Positions 18,401 through 25,854 of a stretch of 64,000 bases of DNA are shown here, piece after piece; the stretch's first letter is position 1, and each line of letters starts with the position of its first letter. The notes beneath the pieces are model-generated. The model was not told where the DNA came from, searched no databases, and was given only the letters and a program-made list of their open reading frames with translations. This DNA comes from Kibdelosporangium aridum. GTDB taxonomy: Bacteria > Actinomycetota > Actinomycetes > Mycobacteriales > Pseudonocardiaceae. The position numbers were made by a program, and so were the translations under genes. The stretch spans positions 1-64,000 of the forward strand of contig NZ_FWXV01000021.1 of the NCBI RefSeq assembly GCF_900176515.1, given 5' to 3'.

Positions 18401-19854
18401 CGCACAACGCGGGCAGTCTCCGATCGCCGCGCGCTACTGATCAGCTCCTTACGCACTTCCTGTCCAATGTCGAACGACACCGTACTCCATGGCGACTCGA
18501 AGTCGACATGAGGGACAGGCACTGCTCCTATAAAGGGACTTCCCAGCAACTGGGCGATGTGCTCGGCGCCGGCCTCCGGAACCATAACGACCTGAATCCT
18601 GCGGGCCGCTTCCAGGCTGAAAGGAACCGCGGCCAGCAGCGTCGCCAGGCGGAAGGTTTCCCGAGGGACAGTACTCCGAAAGTAATTCACTTGCTCGCGA
18701 GCTGAATACGAGACAAGTTCGGATTCCGGATCACCGGTGTCCGAACTGGACGCCAGGTATACCGCGCTATCGATCCGTTTGTCCCTGCCTACGAACAAAT
18801 CGACGATCCGCTCAAGAAGGCGTGGCCGCATTTCGACGACAGGAACGGGCACGGCATCGTCACGGGTGAAGTCCAGCCAGACGTCAGGCAAGGCCATCGA
18901 CCACCGGCAGTTGGGCACAAGCCTGCCACCGGGTTTGAGCGTGGCGCGCAGCGCCGCGAAACCCATCTGGCGCCAGAACCTTTGCGGGAGAAGATGAATC
19001 ACCGCCGTCGGCATCGTGCGAGCAAGCCGGGCGAGTGTCGCGGACATCTGCGGCGAACGCCAGATTTTGCCGACTCCGTCCGTCAGCATCAGCACGATAC
19101 GCCGGCCACTGGGGTCCAGCAGCTCAGCCGGAGTGCGCACGGACGCGCCTGTCGTGCCGCGTAGCTCGATCGCGTTCTCGTTGGTGGTACTCAAAAGCAG
19201 TCGTTGAGTCGTCCGGAAAGTGCCAGTCTGGCGCAGAAGCCGCTCGAAGGCATTGATCTTCTCCCGCCACAGGGCCATTGACGGTCCGGTATCCACGACA
19301 AGGGTCAGATCGAGCCAGCGCTCCGTCGCCTGCTGGACGACCGGCAGCCACGGTCCTCCCCGCACGGCCTGCTCGGCGGTGGCTTCCTCGTCCAGGACAA
19401 CGTCATCGAGGCGGCGTGAACGGGCTTTCCTGCGCAACGGGCGCAGCGCGCGGACGATGCCGATCACATCGAGCTGCTCGTTGCCGGACTCGCCCACCAC
19501 TACGGGCTTCGAACGCGCATGCTGTCCAGCCGCACCATGGTGCATTACCGCTGGACGCGTTGCAGGCTCCGGCAGTTGCGCCTCGCTGGTGTCCGGCTGC
19601 TTCGCGCGCTGATCCTGATCCGCGGACGAGGGCGTGGGATGTCGCCGCAGTGGCTCTTTGGCCCGAGTCCGCGCGGTGGCTGAACGATCTTCCTCCGGTA
19701 CCGAACCGATGACCGAGGCCAGATACAGCGCGTCGGCGATCTCCTGCCAGTCGGGATGCTCAGAACTGGGCCGCTCCGGAGGTGTGTCAGGCTGGTTGTC
19801 TGCCGCCGTGGGCTTGGGACAGTTACTCCCCAGATCTCCGGTAGGCGCGGCCAT
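15496..19854 (-). CDS. vWA (SAV_2336-type)-NB-ARC-TPR protein, FxSxx-system TPR family
   Basis: A 1452-residue three-part protein. After a charged linker, residues about 130-560 form a SAV_2336-type domain with a vWA-like fold: MIDAS-like DTGPS at 188-192 in LDLTLVVDTGPSM, later VLMLTDGVG. A Pro/Ala-rich linker leads to an NB-ARC NTPase with P-loop GMGGIGKT near residue 665, FTGR before it and GDLPLAIEQAAAWRAETG after it. From about 1050 there are many TPR_10/12 repeats (LGPDHPTTLAASLNTALDLR, GESHPYTK). This architecture is that of TPR proteins of FxSxx-COOH systems. The start is ATG 19854, one base after the MoxR stop (TGACATG), so the genes are coupled. Expected role: NTP-gated sensing or scaffolding. 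Confidence 0.8.
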   Translation of the reverse strand: MAAPTGDLGSNCPKPTAADNQPDTPPERPSSEHPDWQEIADALYLASVIGSVPEEDRSATARTRAKEPLRRHPTPSSADQDQRAKQPDTSEAQLPEPATRPAVMHHGAAGQHARSKPVVVGESGNEQLDVIGIVRALRPLRRKARSRRLDDVVLDEEATAEQAVRGGPWLPVVQQATERWLDLTLVVDTGPSMALWREKINAFERLLRQTGTFRTTQRLLLSTTNENAIELRGTTGASVRTPAELLDPSGRRIVLMLTDGVGKIWRSPQMSATLARLARTMPTAVIHLLPQRFWRQMGFAALRATLKPGGRLVPNCRWSMALPDVWLDFTRDDAVPVPVVEMRPRLLERIVDLFVGRDKRIDSAVYLASSSDTGDPESELVSYSAREQVNYFRSTVPRETFRLATLLAAVPFSLEAARRIQVVMVPEAGAEHIAQLLGSPFIGAVPVPHVDFESPWSTVSFDIGQEVRKELISSARRSETARVVRLTTPPYSAVWKAFDQPDVAPDPSVLSVTADEIAIEKIVMDALSGPYLSRAGRLGKAVENVEPTGIRSNGTNMPQTVGPAAINPQPGAESPPAAVSPSPTAGAAVTSNGPDVPLVSSHPGPALLEWSPPSSVRRQPGESPRVWGSIPPRNPNFTGRVDLLHALGDRLKSDGFTAVLPSALHGMGGIGKTQIAVEYIYQHLSDYDLVWWVEAANPTHIRTSLTELAKVLDLPGAAEANMAVPAVREALRLWTTGKWLLVFDAAETPESVQPFFPTSGTGDILITSRNTDWANVARPLEVATFQRGESVELLRRRGPEIEDGDANRLAETLGDLPLAIEQAAAWRAETGMSVEEYLRLFDSKVAEILDTSAPTSYDLSVAAAWNVSFDALYDRNPAAHQLLQICAFFSPEPIPRYFFTGIRNVSIAPELDQALRDPMVLARAIRDINRYSLAKINHRNGTIQLHRLVQLVLRNRMAPQQLETMKHGAHVLLANLDPNDPTSQKHWSRYQDLRPHAYASDITDCDDGWARQVIINLMRFLFRWGDHEEAMNLAEYAVERWKAAPSLGDEDKQTLEASRLLGYYYWIRGRFEEAADINAKVLEVRRRVDGENHEETLTALSALAGDRRTQGDFSGAAEISADVYNKAKALFDPDDPTALIFARSHCISLRLLGKYREAEELDRQTYEQMVVVLGPDHPQTISTWSGWILDRREGGDYLGARIEQEKLAERAREIHGENNADTLRRLAYLAVARRKAGDHIGALDLATDVLKRFQVRYGEDTFNYNATACALGRSIDLRHGGNLRQAKELGEQVVETYRERIGESHPYTKCAEIDLAVTLRLLGNSAQARAIDERALEQLRTSLGHDHVYSLIASINLASDLSALGETEAALALNNETLERCERVLGPDHPTTLAASLNTALDLRAQNRADDGDKRHTDVLSRYRRVLGDEHPATVNAAKGIRADCDVDPLPL

Positions 19855-19855
19855 G

Positions 19856-20959
19856 TCACACGCTCCGCAGCTCGCGCCAGAGCGCGTCTCTGAGTCTCGG
19901 CCAGGACGCCGCATCGGGCCGGTAGGCGCCGGACGTCGACAGGAACAACGCGTCCAAGAGCCGATCCGCAGGTATTTCACCCGCAGGACCGCTACGAGCC
20001 GCGAAGTCCTGGATCAGCTCCGACCACGGTGCATCCGCCTCGTTCTTGAGGTGGGCCGCGACCATCGCGGCGAGTTTCTCGACCGAGGGCGGCTTGATCT
20101 CGATTTGCAGGCAACGACGCATAAAAGCGGGCGGAAAGTCACGTTCACCGTTGCTCGTCATCACGATAAAAGGGAACGCATGACATTCGACCCGACCGCC
20201 GGAGATTGTCACCCTTCGTTTCGGGTCGTCGACGAAGACCGAAACGTCCGGCGTGGCAGCCGCGACGCGTTCGAGTTCGGGAACGGTGTACGAACCCGAC
20301 TCGAAGATCCCGAGCAGGTCGTTCGGCAGGTCGAGCTCGGACTTGTCGATTTCGTCTATCAGTAGTACCCGCGGCCTGCGACTGGGCAGAAACGCGGTAC
20401 CCAACGGGCCGAGGTGAACGTAGTCGCCGATGTTCTCATCTGTTTCCGGCATCTCGGTCGAGTGCAAGCGAGCAGCCGTCTGGCGTGCCGCGACCGCGGC
20501 GGCGCGGCCGATCGTGTCAAAACTGTAAAGCCCGGCCTTCAATGTCGACGTGCTGGTGATATGCCAGCAGATCACTCTTCCGAGCTTCAGTTCGGTGGCC
20601 ACCAAATGCGCGAGTGTCGATTTTCCGGCACCCGGAGGGCCTTTGACCAATAATGGCCGCCTGAGGTAGAGCGCGGCGTTGACCATGGCCACTTCGTCAT
20701 GGTCGATCACCGTCTCCGGCATGACCGGCCGGGCACCCAGCCGACGTCTCGACTCGCCATCGTCGGGCGGGATATCGTCATCCGCAAATGGTTCGCCACC
20801 GAAGCGCCGCCACTCGGGCGGGTCGGGCAGCAGGTCCTCCAGCCGCAGGCCATCTCGTAGCGGCCGGCCGCTGCCTTTGTAGATCCACCAGTCGGGCATC
20901 GCCGACGAGCGCGCGGCACCGTCGGCCACCCGCTTATCAGGACGCTCGCTCGCGGTCAT
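19856..20959 (-). CDS. MoxR-type AAA+ ATPase
   Basis: A 367-residue AAA+ protein: Walker A GPPGAGKST at 107-115, Walker B VLLIDEIDK near 198-206, sensor-1 motif IVMTSN, and FMRRC arginines after it. MoxR ATPases act as chaperones on vWA partners; here the vWA-type protein is encoded directly downstream. The start is ATG 20959 with an excellent GGGGAGG ribosome-binding site. It overlaps the end of the upstream gene by 23 nt. Gene order, overlap and the coupled downstream start indicate a single operon read from 22721 to 15496. Confidence 0.85.
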   Translation of the reverse strand: MTASERPDKRVADGAARSSAMPDWWIYKGSGRPLRDGLRLEDLLPDPPEWRRFGGEPFADDDIPPDDGESRRRLGARPVMPETVIDHDEVAMVNAALYLRRPLLVKGPPGAGKSTLAHLVATELKLGRVICWHITSTSTLKAGLYSFDTIGRAAAVAARQTAARLHSTEMPETDENIGDYVHLGPLGTAFLPSRRPRVLLIDEIDKSELDLPNDLLGIFESGSYTVPELERVAAATPDVSVFVDDPKRRVTISGGRVECHAFPFIVMTSNGERDFPPAFMRRCLQIEIKPPSVEKLAAMVAAHLKNEADAPWSELIQDFAARSGPAGEIPADRLLDALFLSTSGAYRPDAASWPRLRDALWRELRSV

Positions 20960-22721
20960 CTGTGGCCTCCCCATCGAGTCGCGCTAGGCGAGGCGGCTGA
21001 TCGAGGAACAAAGTGCGCACCGGGGTGTCCCACAATATCACCAAATTCTTTACGACATTCGGATGCATTTGTTGATCAGGGTTGGCCATTGCGTCTCGAC
21101 GGGCGGCATGAACACGTCTTGGCAGATCAACCAACGTACCACGACCGGCCAATTGGGCTACTACGGCGAACAGCGCATCCTCGGGCACATCTACTCGTGT
21201 CCAGAGAACTGCGGGCACTCCGGCCCGTAGCGCCTCACGCAAAGGATCGTGTCTGCCCGGCTCCGGCTCGGGTGCCCGGCTGAGAACCAATGCCACAACC
21301 TGCGGATCTTGTAATGCTCCAGCGATCCGATAGGGGTGCTCGACATCTTCGCTGGTTGCGATAAAGACTCGCCCGCTCGGCGGCGGTCCCGCCAGAACAC
21401 GCCACTTCGTACGCCACGGCCGCAGCCAGTACGGGGACTGCATTCGCTCCAGTGAGCGGACCACGATCGGATAGTGCATGGTCAACGGGGTCGGGTCGCC
21501 GGACGCCAGCTCACGCGACCAATCGGCCACCGGCAAGTTCAGCAAACCGCGTGGCAGAACAAACTCGAGGGTGATATCGCAGTCGATAGCGGACCACGCC
21601 TTCTCGGCGTCCATGACCAGCTCATCGACCACCCGTTCAAGATCGGCGAATTCGGCCGTGCGCTCCGGCCCGCGGGCGGGCGGCCATTCAGCCTGGTGGT
21701 CCTGCCGCCAATGTTCCACCCGATAGTGATCGGCATCGAACATGTCGGGCTCAATGGCGACGACCAAATGCAGACATTCCCCGGCGGGGGGCGGTGACAG
21801 GGTTTCCGCGCGCAGCCGTCCAAGCGTTTCCGTCTGCCGCAGGTGTTCTGCTTGCGTGTCGTTCCATGCCCGTAACTCCGCGCTCAGGCTCTCATGGACC
21901 TCACCAGCAAGGAACTCGACGAACATAAGGACACGCGGCAGCTCGCCCGGCACTGTATTGCGGTCCATCAAGTCTTGCGCCACTTCCCAAGCACTGGGCC
22001 GTCCGGACATCTGCGGCTCGCTCGGACCGAGAACGCGCGCCCGTAACAGTCCCAACTGGGGCAGGGTGAGGTCGTCGAGCAGCTCCCGTAATCGGTCGAT
22101 CGACCGTTCCCTCAGCAGAGGCAGAACCCGGGACAGTTCTTCCTCAGTTCCAAAGATCCGCATCCATGCCGTGATGTTGGTTCGTTTCACCACGACCGGG
22201 ATACGCTGGAACCTGCCTGGTTCCATTGCTGGATCGGGTTGGATCACGTCGTTGTAGATCGTTTCGGAGACGGCAAGAGCCAGTACGCCGGATGTCGTCC
22301 GCAACTGCGTTTTCATCGCGTCGGCTTCCACGATACGAAACGTGTCATTGAGCGCGGTGCCGATCTTCCCTGTGGCGTCGGTCCCGACGTCGCCCGAATG
22401 CACAGCCATCCGCAGCTGGATCTGAACCTCTGGCCGATAAAGGCCGTTGTGCCGAAGCAGCCCACTGTACAGCAGGTTCGGCAATTGCTCGAAGATCAGC
22501 AACTTGGAAGTGTCCGGCGGGACCAGGATCATCATGCCGTCGCCGCGATCTTCGATGTGGCACGCCTGCCACGAAATCCCCACTTTGCCGAAAGCCGTCC
22601 GCAAGATCTGCTCGAGCTCATGTCGCATGACACCGCGGTGCCGGTCGGAGCGAGCCGGGTTTGTGAAGTCGGCTATGTCGACTACGACGATCGTTTGGTG
22701 GACCGGCGGAGAACTCTGCAC
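20937..22721 (-). CDS. Cyclase-like/VMAP-type conflict-system protein
   Basis: A 594-residue protein. The start is GTG 22721, with a GGGGAGGG ribosome-binding site 6 nt upstream; the upstream in-frame extension to 22844 lacks such support. Residues about 9-180 resemble a class III nucleotide cyclase homology domain: IVVVDIADFT with Asp15 and HIEDRGDGMMI with Asp61 match the two metal-binding positions, and LRMAVHSGDVG follows. A helical middle part (SIDRLRELLDDLTLPQLGLL) looks like an effector-associated domain. The C-terminal half (HLVVAIEPDMFDADHYRVEH, EFVLPRGLLNLPVADW) resembles vWA-MoxR-associated protein (VMAP) C-terminal regions. It is the first gene of the operon. I infer a sensor or signal-producing role; the VMAP match needs a profile search. 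Confidence 0.65.
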   Translation of the reverse strand: MQSSPPVHQTIVVVDIADFTNPARSDRHRGVMRHELEQILRTAFGKVGISWQACHIEDRGDGMMILVPPDTSKLLIFEQLPNLLYSGLLRHNGLYRPEVQIQLRMAVHSGDVGTDATGKIGTALNDTFRIVEADAMKTQLRTTSGVLALAVSETIYNDVIQPDPAMEPGRFQRIPVVVKRTNITAWMRIFGTEEELSRVLPLLRERSIDRLRELLDDLTLPQLGLLRARVLGPSEPQMSGRPSAWEVAQDLMDRNTVPGELPRVLMFVEFLAGEVHESLSAELRAWNDTQAEHLRQTETLGRLRAETLSPPPAGECLHLVVAIEPDMFDADHYRVEHWRQDHQAEWPPARGPERTAEFADLERVVDELVMDAEKAWSAIDCDITLEFVLPRGLLNLPVADWSRELASGDPTPLTMHYPIVVRSLERMQSPYWLRPWRTKWRVLAGPPPSGRVFIATSEDVEHPYRIAGALQDPQVVALVLSRAPEPEPGRHDPLREALRAGVPAVLWTRVDVPEDALFAVVAQLAGRGTLVDLPRRVHAARRDAMANPDQQMHPNVVKNLVILWDTPVRTLFLDQPPRLARLDGEATDDRERAS

Positions 22722-22890
22722 AAGTACCCTCCCCGATGAGGCCGACTGTGCAAACTTACCTGCGAGTCCGGTCCACGTGTGTCGCTTTACCCGCCGTGAC
22801 GCGATCGCGATTGTCGTTGACTTCTTTCCGTCCGTCAGTGTCACTTGACACAGAAGAACGACGAGATCCTGATAGAGAGTTGCCCACGCT

Positions 22891-23106
22891 TACCCTCACG
22901 ATCGCCTTCGGCGGTGCGACAGTTTCCAACGGCGTTGGATCCAGAACGAAGGTGACCTGCTGCCCACCGACGACGAACTGCGTGCCGCGCACACGGCGGG
23001 CGAGCCGATCCGATTCATGGACAGGACGTTCTGGACGCAGGGAGTTCTATACGTGCTGGGCCTCGACGATGCCCTCGGGACCAAGCGCGGGATCGTGCGG
23101 ATGTGA
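22891..23106 (+). pseudogene. C-terminal fragment of an uncharacterised actinobacterial protein
   Basis: The frame reads NEGDLLPTDDELRAAHTAGE, RFMDRTFWTQGVLYVLGLDD and ALGTKRGIVRM-stop. It looks like a genuine protein end, but no start or N-terminal domain is visible; upstream sequence passes into the 5' region of the divergent operon. Its stop overlaps the GTG of the next frame (GTGA), a typical coupled junction, which supports that both were once one operon. No function can be assigned. Confidence 0.45.
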
Positions 23107-23524
23107 CGTCGCTGGAACAGTGGGTCCGCTCCCCGGTCGGCCGCGTCGTCAACCGCCACCATCCCCGCGAAACACACGACACGTCCACCCTTACCCGCGT
23201 CCTCACCGACCTGGTCGAACAGTGGGGCCAGCGCGACAAGACCGGCCCTGGCGCAGCTTCTTCGAGCTGGTGCCGCCGTTCATTCCGACCACCGGCACCT
23301 TGTGCGGCCAGCTCGACATGGTGCTCACACGGACCGGTTCCCCGGATCTGGTGGTGGAAATCGACTCCGCGCATCAGTCGCGCAGCATGGAAAAGCTGCA
23401 ATTCGCCCACGCCGCTGGAGCAACCGCGACCTGGATCCGCTGGAACTACGGCACAGCACGGAAAATCCCCGGAATCCACGTCATCGACCTGATCAGCCAG
23501 ACGAAACGCATCACTCGCACCTGA
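23103..23524 (+). pseudogene. Frameshifted nuclease-like protein
   Basis: From GTG 23103 the first frame gives SLEQWVRSPVGRVVNRHHPR, STLTRVLTDLVEQWG and QRDKTGPG. A one-base shift near 23250 recovers RSFFELVPPFIPTTGTL, GQLDMVLTRTGSPDLVVEID and MEKLQFAHAAGATATWIRWN. The second part has the beta-strand and acidic pattern of restriction-endonuclease-like folds, without a convincing complete PD-(D/E)xK motif. It is probably inactive. From 23525 to 23948 I see no further gene on either strand. Confidence 0.4.
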
Positions 23525-23948
23525 CGCCGGGCCGTGCTCTCACCGATCTTGGGTCCTCCCTGCACGGCCCGCGAACGGGCCAACGCCGCCACCAGATGGC
23601 CATGCTGGACAGACGCGACCCTACGTGTTCAGGTCGTGCATGTCCGTCGGTTCCTTACAACGACTACGGATGCCTAAGCCGCTACGGTCACACGTCGCCA
23701 CTACCAGCGAGCAGTTCAACCTTGTGAATGCCAACAACCTATCGACAGGCACCGACCGGCGAACGTCGGTGCTTGAGGAACCCACCAGCAGCGGTGGCCA
23801 GGTTCTGTCGGTCCACACCAGCGGACGGGCGACATTGCACCGAGGCGGGCAGCAGATTACGCCCGGAAACTTGTGGCACTGCTCATGCTGGATGACTGGG
23901 CGCATCGACCACCAGCGCCTCTCTCCATTTGGCTCATCGTCTTCTCCA

Positions 23949-24218
23949 CGCCCTCGCCAGCTGAGCGAGCCAAGCATCGGGAACGCCGTAGGCACCGACG
24001 GTGGCCACGATCCGGTCGTAGGGTGCGCCGGCCGGATGCCCGAGCGCGCCGTCACCGAGCACGACCTCCACGTTGCCGACTCCCGCGGCGGCCACCCGCT
24101 CACGGGCCCGCTCGACAATGTCCGCATCCACGTCGATCGCCGTAACGTGTCCGCGCGATCCTGCCAGATGCGCGAGGAGCGCGGCGTTATAGGCGGTCGT
24201 TGGCAAGAACGCGCGCAA
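23949..24218 (-). pseudogene. PCMT/FxLD-type methyltransferase fragment
   Basis: About 90 codons match the SAM-binding half of protein-L-isoaspartate methyltransferase-like enzymes: YNAALLAHLAGSRGHVTAID with acidic ribose-binding residues, VEVVLGDGALGHPAGAPYDR, then IVATVGAYGVPDAWLAQLA. The sequence style is close to the methyltransferases of the FxLD lanthipeptide system as well as to ordinary PCMT. The N-terminal domain and the C-terminal third are missing, and no precursor was found beside it. It is a relic. Confidence 0.65.
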
Positions 24219-24233
24219 CGGAAGGAAGCGGCA

Positions 24234-24596
24234 CTACTTTTTCGTGCTCGTGCCAGCATGCGCCGCCTCGAACGCCTCGATTACGTTGCTCGGAATGCGA
24301 CCGCGGTCGGACAACTCGAAGCCGTTCTGGCGTGCCCAGTCACGGATGGCCTTGGTCTGCTCGCGGTTGCCAGCCGGCGCCAGGGCCTTAGGCGACGTTC
24401 CACGCTTAACGCGACCACCAGTCCGGCGGGCGTGATCGACGAAGTCACCAAGCTGGTTACGGAGCTTGGCAGCATTCTTCTCAGTCAGATCAATCTCGTA
24501 GGTCACGCCTTCGAGTCCGAAGGTGACGGTGGTGATGTCGTCGGACGTGGTGCCGTCGAGGTCGTCAATGAGTTGGACGAGGACTTTCTGGGCCAT
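24234..24596 (-). CDS. lsr2: Lsr2-family nucleoid-associated protein
   Basis: A 120-residue protein. The N-terminal dimerisation domain begins MAQKVLVQLIDDLDGTTSDD and continues TVTFGLEGVTYEIDLTEKNA. A basic linker leads to the C-terminal DNA-binding domain (REQTKAIRDWARQNGFELSD, RGRIPSNVIEAFEAAH). The AT-hook-like motif that inserts into the minor groove is RGRIP. Lsr2 bridges AT-rich, often foreign, DNA and silences it, as H-NS does in Gram-negatives. The start is ATG 24596, with AAGG about 12 nt upstream; an ATG at 24608 is too close to that site. It sits inside an accessory region, so it may be an extra, element-borne copy rather than the housekeeping one. Confidence 0.92.
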   Translation of the reverse strand: MAQKVLVQLIDDLDGTTSDDITTVTFGLEGVTYEIDLTEKNAAKLRNQLGDFVDHARRTGGRVKRGTSPKALAPAGNREQTKAIRDWARQNGFELSDRGRIPSNVIEAFEAAHAGTSTKK

Positions 24597-24779
24597 GTGT
24601 GCCTGCATCCTTCTGTTCGGTTCTACGAAGTAACGCTCAGGACTGAGCGCGGATAGTCAGCAGAGCATAGGTTCTCACGCGCCGATTGATCTCCACGGGC
24701 TCTATGACGGCGTGGCGCAAAGGAAGAGCAGTGTGGTTCCCAACGCGGCGGATTACCAACACAATGCCAGCTCAACCGT

Positions 24780-25007
24780 CTAGTGCTCGGGATCGAGTGC
24801 AGCCAGTCCATTGAGGACCTGCGCCGCTACTTCCCAATGAGGTGAGCCATGGCCCAGAAGGACACCGGTCACGTCCCCTGAGCCCCACCACGATCGCACC
24901 AGGAAACGCGACGCTGACGGCCAGCTGATCACCAGTCCCTGCAAGAACTGGGCGATCACCAGCGGCACGGTGCGCCGGTCACATAGCGGAGCCTCGCCAC
25001 ACGTCAA
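24780..25007 (-). CDS. Small unrecognised protein
   Basis: A 75-residue frame ending LGHGSPHWEVAAQVLNGLAA LDPEH, with an aromatic middle part (RFLVRSWWGSGDVTGVLL). Composition is plausible for a protein, but there is no family match I recognise and no distinctive start. It lies between lsr2 and phage-like debris and may be a C-terminal fragment. Between it and lsr2 (24597-24779) nothing else is visible. Confidence 0.3.
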   Translation of the reverse strand: MTCGEAPLCDRRTVPLVIAQFLQGLVISWPSASRFLVRSWWGSGDVTGVLLGHGSPHWEVAAQVLNGLAALDPEH

Positions 25008-25034
25008 GGCTGCGGCCCGCGAACCGCGTCATCG

Positions 25035-25303
25035 GAGGACCAGGCCGGCCGCGAGCTTGGGCGCCTGGCCGCGGTGCTCGGTCCGGCCGACCCGGTGGCC
25101 AACCCGCTGACGGAGCTAGGGCAGCTCGCCGGTGAGGTCGTGCGCTGGAAGAACCTGTTGGCCGAGCACGTCGCGGAGCTGGAGCGGATCCGCTGGCCGC
25201 GGTCAACGAGCGCCAGGCGGACCGGACCCTGCGCGCGATCGACCTGGCGTTGGCGGCTGCGGGCGTTGAGAAATCGCGGCGTGGTGAGCGAAGCTGGCGG
25301 TGA
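25035..25303 (+). pseudogene. Phage-type hypothetical protein fragment
   Basis: One frame reads EDQAGRELGRLAAVLGPAD, PLTELGQLAGEVVRWKNLLA and EHVAELERIR. After an internal deletion or frameshift near 25195, another frame gives AVNERQADRTLRAIDLALAA and AGVEKSRR before a stop. The pattern resembles short helical proteins found in actinophage and prophage modules. No start codon is supported. It points to prophage or integrative-element debris next to the integrase. Confidence 0.4.
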
Positions 25304-25379
25304 GCACGACCACTCAATTACGTGACGGCCCGTAGGTGCCGCCGGGACAGCGGGGCACCTCAACAGGTTGTCGCGGAGG

Positions 25380-25808
25380 TCAATACATGTAGCGACTTAC
25401 GGTCTCCGGGTGGATGACGAGACGAACCTGGTCTGCGGCCAGGATCTCGGCGAGGTCGCTGGCGCGGGCCGGGTCGTCGAGGTCCCAGTAGCGAGCGGCC
25501 AGGCGGGCGGCCAGGTCGTGTGCTCCGTCGGGGTTCCACTGTGGTGCGGCCGGTGACCGACAGCCAGCGCTCGCGTTCACCCACTGGGGCGGCGACGACG
25601 ATCGAGGCGCGGGGATCGCGGCGTAGGCGCCGCACTTTGAGCGAGTCCGGGGCCGTGAACAGTTGGATCGTGCCCTCGGCAGTGGCCTCGAACCACACCG
25701 GCCGGGGCTGTGGCGGAAGTGGCCCCGGGCCACGGACAGGAACCCGTGCAGGGGGCGTCGGAGGAACTCAAGGTCCTGTGCGGTCAGCGAACTGGCGTCA
25801 GTGCTCAT
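25380..25808 (-). pseudogene. PPOX/F420-type flavin-fold oxidoreductase, frameshifted
   Basis: From ATG 25808 (GGAAGGG ribosome-binding site) the frame reads TAQDLEFLRRPLHGFLSVAR. A second frame continues VWFEATAEGTIQLFTAPDSL, KVRRLRRDPRASIVVAAPV and WLSVTGRTTVEP. A third gives GAHDLAARLAARYWDLDDPA and ends ETVSRYMY. Together they form one Rv1155-like split-barrel protein of about 140 residues. Two frameshifts make a product unlikely unless they are sequencing errors. Confidence 0.7.
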
Positions 25809-25854
25809 CACAGCCCTTCCGATAGGTGAGGGGGAATAGTTCCAAGATCATTGA

